A stretch of DNA of 5,740 nt, from positions 1 through 5,740 of the forward strand of contig JADQBO010000259.1 of NCBI GenBank assembly GCA_016278585.1, in the 5' to 3' direction. Position numbers and translations under genes: made by a program. Below, piece after piece: positions 1 to 5,731 of this stretch. How positions within the stretch are numbered: position 1 is the first letter of the stretch; the number at the start of each line of letters is the position of its first letter. Below the pieces are notes generated by a model. It was given only the letters and a program-made list of their open reading frames with translations. It was not told the origin of the DNA and ran no database searches. The stretch is from Desulfosporosinus sp. GTDB taxonomy: Bacteria; Bacillota; Desulfitobacteriia; Desulfitobacteriales; Desulfitobacteriaceae.

Positions 1-3
1 ATC

Positions 4-1353
4 ATGCATGAACAACTAATTGAGAAAATAAAAGCAGCTGGTGTCGTTGGCGCTGGAGGCGCGGGCTTTCCAACTCATGTCAAAGTCGCTTCTCGTGCTC
101 AATCCGTAGTGGTCAATGGAGCTGAGTGTGAACCCCTTCTGCGAGTGGACCAGCAACTCATGGAAGTTAAGGCTCATCAAATGGTCCGAGGATTAGAGGT
201 CGTCATGAAGGCAACCGGAGCTGCCGAAGGGATTATAGCCCTAAAAGGTAAGTATAAAGGCGCCATCACTTCGTTAGAAAAAGAAATTGTCGGCAAGCCT
301 ATTCGGATTAACATCCTAGGTGATTTTTATCCGGCAGGAGATGAGCACCTGACAGTCTATGAATCGACAGGCCGACTTGTACCTCAAGGTGGAATTCCCC
401 TTAAGGTCGATTGTGTCGTAAGTAACGTAGAAACTCTTCTTAATATTGCCGATGCCGTAGAAGGAAAGGCTGTTACTGATACCTATCTAACGATTACGGG
501 GGAAGTTCCTCAACCACTAACACTCAAATTACCGATTGGAACTTCTGTGCGAGAAGCCTTAAAGATCGCAGGACAAATAAACTTAGAGGGCATGAAGGTT
601 ATCGAAGGTGGCCCGATGATGGGGAAAATCATTGAGGATTTAAATCAACCCATCACAAAAACGACCAAAGGCTTAATAGTTTTATCCTTAAATCACCCCC
701 TCATTCAAAGACGAATGTTAACCCTTGATAAAATCGCTAAACAAGCTCAGGTCAGCTGCATTCAATGTCGATATTGTACCGATTTATGTCCGCGTTACTT
801 GTTAGGACATCATCTTGAGCCCCACAAAATCATGCGAACCATCAAACACCTTCAAGGGCAGGAAGAAACGATGAAAATGGCCTTAGCGTGTACTGAATGC
901 GGAGTTTGTGAACAATACGCCTGTATTATGGGACTCTCGCCCCGGGCCGTAAATTCTATGGTCAAACGCGAATTATCTAATATGGGAATCAAACCCGATG
1001 CCCCTCCTACTAACCAATCGGTTAATGCTATGCAAGAGCACAGAAAAGTCCCCGTAAAACGTTTAATCTCCAGACTGGGGTTAACAAGCTATAACGTGAA
1101 TGCTCCTTTAACTGAAGAAGAGTACCCAGTGAATCGAGTCGAGATCCAGTTGCGTCAGCATGTTGGGGCTCCGAGTCAATCCATCGTAAAGGTTGGACAG
1201 CCGGTGCAAAAAGGAGATCTGATTGCGGTCATCCCTGACAAGGCCTTAGGCGCTAATATTCATGCCAGTATCAGTGGAGTTATCCAGGAGATAACCGATC
1301 GTATCGTAATCTCCTCGATGGAAGGGAGTGACCAACAAAGATGGAGGCCATAG
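4..1353 (+). CDS. pduS: PduS-like flavin/Fe-S oxidoreductase (RnfC-like, BMC electron transfer)
   Basis: The 449-residue product matches the PduS family in length and layout. PduS is a microcompartment flavoprotein with two [4Fe-4S] clusters, described in Salmonella and Citrobacter as a cobalamin reductase that partners with shell protein PduT. The N-terminal part is RnfC/NuoF-like, with the glycine-rich nucleotide/flavin motif GAGGAGFP at residues 16-23 and NGAECEP at 38-44. A soluble-ligand-binding (SLBB) segment follows at roughly 165-215. Two ferredoxin-type motifs come next: C252, C255, C258, C262 (CX2CX2CX3CP) and C296, C299, C302, C307 (CX2CX2CX4C). The C-terminal ~70 residues resemble the barrel-sandwich domain of RnfC-type proteins. 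The ATG is three bases into the window, so its ribosome binding site is not visible. The last 13 bases overlap the next gene. Whether its job is B12 reduction or NADH-dependent electron export cannot be told without the signature enzyme. Family assignment is strong. Confidence 0.93.
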   Translation: MHEQLIEKIKAAGVVGAGGAGFPTHVKVASRAQSVVVNGAECEPLLRVDQQLMEVKAHQMVRGLEVVMKATGAAEGIIALKGKYKGAITSLEKEIVGKPIRINILGDFYPAGDEHLTVYESTGRLVPQGGIPLKVDCVVSNVETLLNIADAVEGKAVTDTYLTITGEVPQPLTLKLPIGTSVREALKIAGQINLEGMKVIEGGPMMGKIIEDLNQPITKTTKGLIVLSLNHPLIQRRMLTLDKIAKQAQVSCIQCRYCTDLCPRYLLGHHLEPHKIMRTIKHLQGQEETMKMALACTECGVCEQYACIMGLSPRAVNSMVKRELSNMGIKPDAPPTNQSVNAMQEHRKVPVKRLISRLGLTSYNVNAPLTEEEYPVNRVEIQLRQHVGAPSQSIVKVGQPVQKGDLIAVIPDKALGANIHASISGVIQEITDRIVISSMEGSDQQRWRP

Positions 1354-1886
1354 GTTTAGTAGAACTTAATAGCATCGCCAAAGGAATAGAAGCTGCCGAT
1401 GCTATGCTCAAAGCGGCTCAAGTCGAACTTCTTGAAGCAAAACCTATTTGTCCTGGAAAGTATATTATCATGATCAGCGGCGATGTTGCTGCAGTCCAAA
1501 GTTCTGTGGATGCTGGGAAGAGTATCGGTGCCACTTCGGCCTTCGATGATTTTATCCTTCCCAGTGTTCATCCACAAGTTATCCAGGCGATCACCTCCTC
1601 CACCCAAGTTTCAGAAATCCAAGCTTTAGGAATTATTGAGACGTTTTCCATCGCCTCTTTAATTGTCGCTGCCGATACTGCAGCTAAAGCAGGTCAAGTT
1701 GATTTGATCGAGATAAGAATCGGCATGGGAATTGGTGGAAAATCCTTTGTTACTCTAAGCGGAGACGTTTCTTCTGTAACCTCATCGGTAGAAGCTGGGG
1801 TAGTCTTAGCTTCAGAACGAGGGATGCTGATCGAAAGGGTTATTATCCCCTCCCCCCACTATAATTTAAAGAAATGTCTTTGCTGA
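1341..1886 (+). CDS. pduT: PduT-like BMC-T shell protein with Fe-S pore cysteine
   Basis: The 181-residue protein contains two fused BMC domains, roughly residues 3-80 and 96-174, so three copies make a pseudo-hexameric trimer tile. It resembles Salmonella PduT, whose single pore cysteine (C38) binds a [4Fe-4S] cluster on the trimer axis. Here C37 sits in the matching loop PICPGK (35-40), so the cluster is probably kept. The second domain carries the loop MGIGGK (129-134). The family role is to pass electrons, or a whole cluster, across the shell in partnership with PduS, which is encoded immediately upstream. The ATG lies inside the 3' end of pduS (13-base overlap), with AGGGAG at 1323-1328 as a slightly distant ribosome binding site, which suggests translational coupling. 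This start aligns with the N-terminus of known PduT proteins. The tail ends in CLC, giving two extra cysteines (C179, C181) of unknown meaning. Confidence 0.93.
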   Translation: MEAIGLVELNSIAKGIEAADAMLKAAQVELLEAKPICPGKYIIMISGDVAAVQSSVDAGKSIGATSAFDDFILPSVHPQVIQAITSSTQVSEIQALGIIETFSIASLIVAADTAAKAGQVDLIEIRIGMGIGGKSFVTLSGDVSSVTSSVEAGVVLASERGMLIERVIIPSPHYNLKKCLC

Positions 1887-1911
1887 ATTCTGTCCTATTT
1901 GTTCAAAGATA

Positions 1912-1920
1912 AGGGAGGTG
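1912..1920 (+). promoter_or_regulatory. Ribosome binding site of the eutQ-like gene
   Basis: AGGGAGGTG ends nine bases before the ATG at 1930. It settles the start: a second ATG at 1923 is in another frame and only two bases from the Shine-Dalgarno core. Confidence 0.75.
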
Positions 1921-1929
1921 ACATGATTA

Positions 1930-2571
1930 ATGAAAACTTTAATTACTGCTGCCGATATCAAAAGGGTAGCTGAAAACCAGCAATCCACCTTTTATGTTCA
2001 AGGAGACAGTATTATTACTCCTTCAGCAACCGATATAGCTAAGGACCTAGGTATCCAGATCACCACGGGTTCCGCCCCTGCTAACTTACAAAAGGAAATA
2101 CAAAGTTCTTGTGATCCAGCAGCGCTACCTTTCTCTTCCCTTGATCCGGCCATAGTCGCCAAAATCGTCGGAGAAGTGATGGCTTGTCTTAAGCTATCGA
2201 ACCAGCCTTCTCAACTCATTAAAGAAGTCGATCCTTGCGGACTAAGACTCGTTAAAGGAGACAGTGTCGTATTAGAGAACTATGACACCGGTAATCCCCA
2301 AGACAAAGTAAAAATTAAAGAGTTATTGAACTCAAGGGAAAGTGCAAATGTCTCGGCAGGCTTTATGATGCTTGAAGCTACAAGCTATTCTACCCTTATC
2401 AAACACGATGAGCTCAATTATATTGTCGAGGGTACCTTGGAATGTAGTGTGAACGGTATGGCGTATATCTGTAAACCAGGTGATACACTTTACATCCCTT
2501 CTGACACCAAGGTCACGTTCTCAACATCTCACGCCGTAAAACTATTCTATGTCGCATCTACAAGTAAATAA
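1930..2571 (+). CDS. eutQ: EutQ-like cupin protein of the microcompartment
   Basis: The 213-residue product is near the length of enterobacterial EutQ (about 230). The C-terminal half, about residues 100-213, is an EutQ-type cupin: KHDELNY at 158-164, EGTLEC at 167-172 and CKPGDTLYIP at 181-190 form its strand-turn signature. The usual metal-binding cupin histidine cluster is not obvious, as is known for EutQ. The N-terminal ~45 residues carry ITAADI (5-10) and a segment at 29-42 beginning ITPSA, a module also seen in other BMC-associated proteins. A Ser/Pro-rich linker follows, with an amphipathic helix at 72-89 that resembles an encapsulation peptide. In Salmonella, EutQ is needed for anaerobic ethanolamine use and has reported acetate kinase activity, so a role in acyl-phosphate metabolism is plausible but inferred. 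It sits between the pduT and BMC-H genes. Family call is firm; biochemical role is uncertain. Confidence 0.82.
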   Translation: MKTLITAADIKRVAENQQSTFYVQGDSIITPSATDIAKDLGIQITTGSAPANLQKEIQSSCDPAALPFSSLDPAIVAKIVGEVMACLKLSNQPSQLIKEVDPCGLRLVKGDSVVLENYDTGNPQDKVKIKELLNSRESANVSAGFMMLEATSYSTLIKHDELNYIVEGTLECSVNGMAYICKPGDTLYIPSDTKVTFSTSHAVKLFYVASTSK

Positions 2572-2590
2572 ATTTTAGGAGGAATTATTT

Positions 2591-2860
2591 ATGGATAATG
2601 CCTTAGGTATGATTGAAACTAAAGGACTGATCGGGGCGATTGAAGCGTCTGATGCCATGGTTAAAGCTGCTAACGTAACGTTAATTGGAAAAACCCTAGT
2701 CGGTGGAGGCTTGGTCGCCGTCATGGTTCGCGGGGATGTTGGAGCAGTTAAGGCTGCCACAGATGCCGGTGCAGCCGCTGCGCAACGGGTGGGTGAATTA
2801 ATTTCCGTCCACGTTATTCCAAGACCACATACCGATGTCGAAAAAATCCTTTCCAAATGA
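2591..2860 (+). CDS. BMC-H hexameric shell protein, copy 1 (PduA/EutM type)
   Basis: This 89-residue single-BMC-domain protein forms the flat hexamers that tile microcompartment facets. The ALGMIETKG start, VRGDVGAVKAATDAGAAAA helix and HVIPRPH end are typical of PduA/EutM. The central pore loop reads VGGG (residues 37-40). AGGAGGA at 2577-2583 is a strong ribosome binding site seven bases before the ATG. It begins MDNALG, one residue shorter at the N-terminus than copies 2 and 3 (MQQDALG), and has the shortest tail. Over the 77-residue core from ALG to RPH it differs from copy 2 at five positions and from copy 3 at five. PduA, PduJ and EutM cannot be told apart from sequence alone, so no symbol is given. 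Confidence 0.95.
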   Translation: MDNALGMIETKGLIGAIEASDAMVKAANVTLIGKTLVGGGLVAVMVRGDVGAVKAATDAGAAAAQRVGELISVHVIPRPHTDVEKILSK

Positions 2861-2872
2861 GATTAAAAAAAT

Positions 2873-2880
2873 AAGGAGGT
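2873..2880 (+). promoter_or_regulatory. Ribosome binding site deciding the start of BMC-H copy 2
   Basis: AAGGAGGT lies eight bases before the ATG at 2889. It excludes the longer in-frame ATG at 2835, which lies inside copy 1 and would add 18 residues unlike any BMC-H N-terminus. Confidence 0.85.
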
Positions 2881-2888
2881 TATTGAAA

Positions 2889-3164
2889 ATGCAACAAGAT
2901 GCCTTAGGAATGATTGAAACAAAAGGTCTAATCGGTGCTATCGAAGCGGCTGATGCCATGGTTAAGGCAGCCAATGTCAGTTTAATTGGTAAGACTCTCG
3001 TAGGTGGGGGTTTAGTCACCATTATGGTTCGTGGAGATGTTGGAGCGGTTAAGGCTGCCACAGATGCTGGCGCAGCTGCAGCCCAACGTGTTGGCGAATT
3101 GATCTCCATCCACGTTATTCCGAGACCACATACCGATATTGAAATGTTCTTCATTGATAAGTAA
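2889..3164 (+). CDS. BMC-H hexameric shell protein, copy 2 (PduA/EutM type)
   Basis: This 91-residue single-BMC-domain shell protein begins MQQDALGMIE, close to Salmonella PduA (MQQEALGMVE). The pore loop is VGGG at residues 38-41, where PduA has the pore serine S40, so the channel is lined by glycine as in EutM. The conserved lattice-edge lysine in DAMVKAA is K26. It differs from its neighbours mainly at residue 31 (Ser here; Thr in copy 1, Arg in copy 3) and in the tail, which here ends in the hydrophobic MFFIDK. The 28-base gap from copy 1 holds only its ribosome binding site. Function as a facet-forming pore hexamer is well supported; which metabolite it passes is not known. Confidence 0.95.
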   Translation: MQQDALGMIETKGLIGAIEAADAMVKAANVSLIGKTLVGGGLVTIMVRGDVGAVKAATDAGAAAAQRVGELISIHVIPRPHTDIEMFFIDK

Positions 3165-3200
3165 CAATTTCAATCTACTAGAATTAAGGAGGTTAAGCTT

Positions 3201-3497
3201 ATGCAACAAGATGCATTAGGAATGGTTGAAACTAAAGGTCTAATCGGTGCTATTGAAGCATCTGACGCTATGGTTAAGGCAGCAAATGTTCGTTTAATTG
3301 GTAAAACTCTAGTAGGTGGCGGTTTAGTCACTGTGATTGTTCGTGGGGATGTTGGGGCCGTTAAAGCTGCTACAGATGCCGGTGCAGCTGCCGCTCAGCG
3401 TGTTGGAGAATTAAAATCAGTTCATGTTATTCCCAGACCCCATAGTGATGTTGAAATGATCCTTCCGAAGGATGGCGGACAACCTGAAAAAAAGTAA
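3201..3497 (+). CDS. BMC-H hexameric shell protein, copy 3 (PduA/EutM type)
   Basis: This 98-residue single-BMC-domain protein is the copy most like PduA (MQQDALGMVE start, TVIVRGD strand, DVEMILPK end). It has the longest tail, with a polar extension DGGQPEKK. The pore loop is again VGGG (38-41). It differs from the other copies by charged substitutions: Arg31 in place of Thr/Ser and Lys72 in place of Ile. TAAGGAGGTTAA around 3188-3192 provides a strong ribosome binding site seven bases before the ATG. It is the last shell gene before the 86-base gap leading to the enzymes. Its distinct surface charge suggests it may not be fully interchangeable with copies 1 and 2, but that is inference. 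Confidence 0.95.
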   Translation: MQQDALGMVETKGLIGAIEASDAMVKAANVRLIGKTLVGGGLVTVIVRGDVGAVKAATDAGAAAAQRVGELKSVHVIPRPHSDVEMILPKDGGQPEKK

Positions 3498-3548
3498 GTA
3501 GAGGTTCCCGTGCCACCAAGAAATCTACCTAATAGAAAGAGACCGTCC

Positions 3549-3578
3549 ATCATCTTCGAATCACTCGAAAGGAATGAT
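3549..3578 (+). promoter_or_regulatory. Predicted hairpin around the aldehyde dehydrogenase ribosome binding site
   Basis: The longest gap (3498-3583) ends in a possible two-part stem. The inner stem is TTCGA (3555-3559) with TCGAA (3565-3569) around loop ATCAC; the outer stem is ATCAT (3549-3553) with ATGAT (3574-3578). The Shine-Dalgarno AAAGGA (3568-3573) spans the inner strand and the internal loop, ten bases before the TTG start at 3584. C3554 might also pair with G3571. Folding would limit ribosome access and lower enzyme output relative to the shell genes. The stem is short and A/U-rich, with no U tract, so it is not a terminator. I could not compute its energy. Confidence 0.35.
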
Positions 3579-3583
3579 CCTGA

Positions 3584-5065
3584 TTGACTTTAGATTATGA
3601 TTTGACCTCTATTCAAGAAGCTCGAGATTTGGTAAGAAAAGCGAAGGAAGCTCAACAAACGTTAGCTGGTTTTAGCGCAGAAGATATTGATAAAGTTTTA
3701 GTCTCTATCGTAAACGCCGTTGAAGAAAACGCTGAAGCCCTCGCTCGTCTGGCCGTTGAAGAAACAAGGTACGGAATCGTTGAGCATAAAATTACCAAAA
3801 ACCTTTTCGCCTCAAGAGAAGTCTATGCTGCGATTAAAGATATAAAAACCGTTGGAATAATCAGTGAAGATCCTGAATTAAAGGTTATCAAAGCCGCCGT
3901 TCCTGTAGGCGTCATTGTGGGCATTACTCCAACTACGAACCCCACTTCGACAGTCATTCACAATGCCATCTGTGCGATCAAGGGAGGCAATTCCATCGTT
4001 TTCTCCCCTCATCCCAGTGCTGGGAAATGTAGTTTTGCCGCTGCTCAAGTTGTCAACGATGCTGCGGTAAAAGCTGGTGCTCCTGATGGAATAGTAGGGT
4101 GTATTTCCAAGTCTTCTATGAAGGCAACCGAAGAACTCATGCACAATAACGATGTTTCCGTGATCATTGCAACCGGTGGGTCAGCCATGGTGAAAGCTGC
4201 CTATAGTGCAGGTAAGCCAGCCTTCGGAGTAGGTCCTGGTAATGTGCCCGTCTTTATTGAACGAAGTGCCGATATTAAACAAGCCGTTTGCGACATTATC
4301 ACCAGTAAATCCTTTGATAATGGGATGATTTGTGCTTCAGAACAAGCGATCATCGCAGATATGCCTGTTAAAGATCAAATTATCGCAGAATTAAAAAATC
4401 AAGGTGCCTACTTCCTTTCTCAAGAAGAGGTGAAAAAAGTTAGCAGTGTCGTGATAAATCCTAAGGGCGGAATGGTTCCTGCTTTAGTCGGCCAAACCCC
4501 ACAAACGATTGCCCTGAAAGCTGGATTTAGCGTCCCTGCAGATATTAAAGTTTTAATTGCTCCATTGGATGGATATGGACCGAGTTATCCTCTGTCCTAC
4601 GAGAAACTAACCACAGTTTTAGGTTTCTATACAGTAAGTGATTGGCATGACGCCTGTCTCCTAAGCATTGAGCTCTTAAAACTAGGTGGTATCGGACACT
4701 CCTTCTCCATTCATTGCCAAGATGATCAAATCATTCGGGAATTTCTTAAGAAACCCGTCAATCGTATTTTAGTCAATACCCCTTCCGCCCTTGGAGGTAT
4801 AGGATCTACTACGGGTCTATTGCCCTCCTTAACTCTAGGGTGTGGAACTTGGGGTGGAAGTAGCATTTCCGAAAACTTAGGACCTCATCACCTAATCAAT
4901 GTTAAAAGCTTAGCCTATGGAACTAAAAAAGTAACCTTAGATACAAAGGCTACTAGCAGTTTAACCCCCTCTTTAGATACCAATAATACAAGTTCCTGTG
5001 AACTTAAATCCGATGACATTGCTGACGTTGTCAAGCAAGTCCTTAAACAGTTACAACTCTGTTAA
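3584..5065 (+). CDS. CoA-acylating aldehyde dehydrogenase, BMC cargo (EutE/PduP-type role)
   Basis: The 493-residue product should convert an aldehyde, NAD+ and CoA to acyl-CoA and NADH inside the compartment. It resembles the acetylating aldehyde dehydrogenases related to the N-terminal half of AdhE more than classical enterobacterial PduP. Visible motifs are GITPTTNP (113-120) of the cofactor fold, TGGSAMVKAAY (197-207), FGVGPGNVP (214-222) and the catalytic cysteine C250 in NGMICASEQ. The catalytic domain ends near 450. A Ser/Thr-rich linker and an amphipathic helix at 477-490 (DDIADVVKQVLKQL) follow, a typical C-terminal encapsulation peptide; no such peptide precedes the catalytic domain. 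The start is TTG: the preceding in-frame codon is a TGA stop, AAAGGA lies ten bases upstream, and the only other early option is a TTG at 3602. Chain-length preference (acetaldehyde or propionaldehyde) cannot be read from the sequence, so no symbol is given. Confidence 0.92.
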   Translation: MTLDYDLTSIQEARDLVRKAKEAQQTLAGFSAEDIDKVLVSIVNAVEENAEALARLAVEETRYGIVEHKITKNLFASREVYAAIKDIKTVGIISEDPELKVIKAAVPVGVIVGITPTTNPTSTVIHNAICAIKGGNSIVFSPHPSAGKCSFAAAQVVNDAAVKAGAPDGIVGCISKSSMKATEELMHNNDVSVIIATGGSAMVKAAYSAGKPAFGVGPGNVPVFIERSADIKQAVCDIITSKSFDNGMICASEQAIIADMPVKDQIIAELKNQGAYFLSQEEVKKVSSVVINPKGGMVPALVGQTPQTIALKAGFSVPADIKVLIAPLDGYGPSYPLSYEKLTTVLGFYTVSDWHDACLLSIELLKLGGIGHSFSIHCQDDQIIREFLKKPVNRILVNTPSALGGIGSTTGLLPSLTLGCGTWGGSSISENLGPHHLINVKSLAYGTKKVTLDTKATSSLTPSLDTNNTSSCELKSDDIADVVKQVLKQLQLC

Positions 5066-5080
5066 TCTTGGCATTATTTA

Positions 5081-5089
5081 AAGGTGGAG
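5081..5089 (+). promoter_or_regulatory. Ribosome binding site of pduL, with ambiguous start
   Basis: AAGGTGGAG stands just before three in-frame start candidates. For ATG 5090 the AAGG part is five bases away. For TTG 5096 the GGAG part is six bases away. GTG 5084 lies within the site and has no Shine-Dalgarno upstream. I chose the ATG; the choice changes the protein by only two residues either way. Confidence 0.55.
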
Positions 5090-5731
5090 ATGGACTTGGA
5101 TAGAAATCAGCTCGTTGCCCTGATCACAGAAGAGGTTATCAAACAATTGTCTGATAACTGTGGAACAAAAAAAATTCCAGTAGCTATATCGAATCGCCAT
5201 GTTCATCTTTCACAAGAAGATATGAACAAACTATTTGGTAGTAATTATCAGTTTAAGATCTTTAAAAACTTGTCTCAACCTGGACAGTATGCCTATCAAG
5301 AAAAGATATCCCTCATCGGACCAAAAGGGATCCTCGAAAATGTTCGAATCCTTGGCCCAGCTCGTAAGGAGACTCAAGTAGAAATCTCCGTTGCCGATGG
5401 AATAAGACTGGGGGTTAATGCTCCAATCCGAGATTCTGGTGAGTTAGCCCAATCAGCGAGCCTTACCTTGGTGGGCCCAGTTGGATCAACTACCCTGCCA
5501 AAAGGTACGATCATTGCTGCTCGACACATTCACATGCATCCTAAGGATGCCACTCGATTCGGCGTTAAGAATAAAGAGCGGATTAATGTCAAAGTACCCG
5601 GAGCTCGAGGGTTGGTTTATAATGAAATGCTCGTCCGAGTTAGCGATAACTACAAACTTGAGATGCATATCGATATCGATGAAGCGAACGCTGCTTTACT
5701 TAAAAATAACGACTTCGTAGAAATTGTATAG
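5090..5731 (+). CDS. pduL: PduL-type phosphate acyltransferase (phosphotransacylase)
   Basis: The 213-residue enzyme exchanges CoA and phosphate on acyl groups (acyl-CoA + Pi to acyl-phosphate + CoA), regenerating CoA inside the shell. It has the two PduL domains and the expected metal ligands: H37 and H39 in NRHVHLS, E98 in TQVEIS, H146 and H148 in ARHIHMH, and H193 in MHIDIDEANA. Their spacing (61, 109 and 156 residues from H37) matches the dinuclear zinc site of structurally studied PduL, as I recall it. Residues 6-20 (NQLVALITEEVIKQL) form an amphipathic helix typical of the N-terminal encapsulation peptide, joined by a short linker to the first domain at about residue 28. The gene follows the aldehyde dehydrogenase by 24 bases, which fits consecutive steps. 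Acetyl or propionyl preference is not visible. The stop is nine bases from the window end. Confidence 0.94.
   Translation: MDLDRNQLVALITEEVIKQLSDNCGTKKIPVAISNRHVHLSQEDMNKLFGSNYQFKIFKNLSQPGQYAYQEKISLIGPKGILENVRILGPARKETQVEISVADGIRLGVNAPIRDSGELAQSASLTLVGPVGSTTLPKGTIIAARHIHMHPKDATRFGVKNKERINVKVPGARGLVYNEMLVRVSDNYKLEMHIDIDEANAALLKNNDFVEIV

Larger units (their letters stand above)
2591..3497 (+). repeat. Tandem array of three BMC-H paralogues
   Basis: Three consecutive genes (2591-2860, 2889-3164, 3201-3497) encode almost the same shell domain, and each has its own AGGAGG-type ribosome binding site. Pairwise core differences are 5 (copies 1-2), 5 (1-3) and 7 (2-3) out of 77 residues, with many synonymous third-base changes between copies. 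This fits local duplication followed by strong purifying selection. Multiple BMC-H genes are common in BMC loci and raise shell protein dosage or allow mixed facets. Confidence 0.9.

Noticed and set aside
1356..1607. Minus-strand frame opposite pduT
   Set aside because: Shadow of a clearly conserved BMC-T gene, no ribosome binding site or recognisable domain.
2835..2888. Earlier in-frame ATG for BMC-H copy 2
   Set aside because: It lies inside copy 1, has no ribosome binding site, and would add 18 residues absent from the family; AAGGAGGT at 2873-2880 supports ATG 2889.
2575..3209. Minus-strand open frames opposite the three BMC-H genes (2575-2856, 2798-3154, 3012-3209)
   Set aside because: They mirror the repeated shell genes, lack ribosome binding sites, resemble each other only because the + strand genes are duplicates, and have no recognisable protein family.
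3498..3528. Possible stem GTAGA (3498-3502) with TCTAC (3524-3528), with inner GGT/ACC
   Set aside because: Only five outer pairs, unequal internal loops and no T tract; too weak to call a terminator or attenuator.
3574..3600. Nine-codon ATG frame overlapping the aldehyde dehydrogenase start
   Set aside because: The Shine-Dalgarno directly abuts this ATG, the frame ends after eight residues, and the peptide is unlike anything known; mentioned only as possible interference.
5481..5720. Alternative + and - frames inside pduL
   Set aside because: They overlap the conserved, metal-ligand-bearing second half of PduL in other frames and show no family features.
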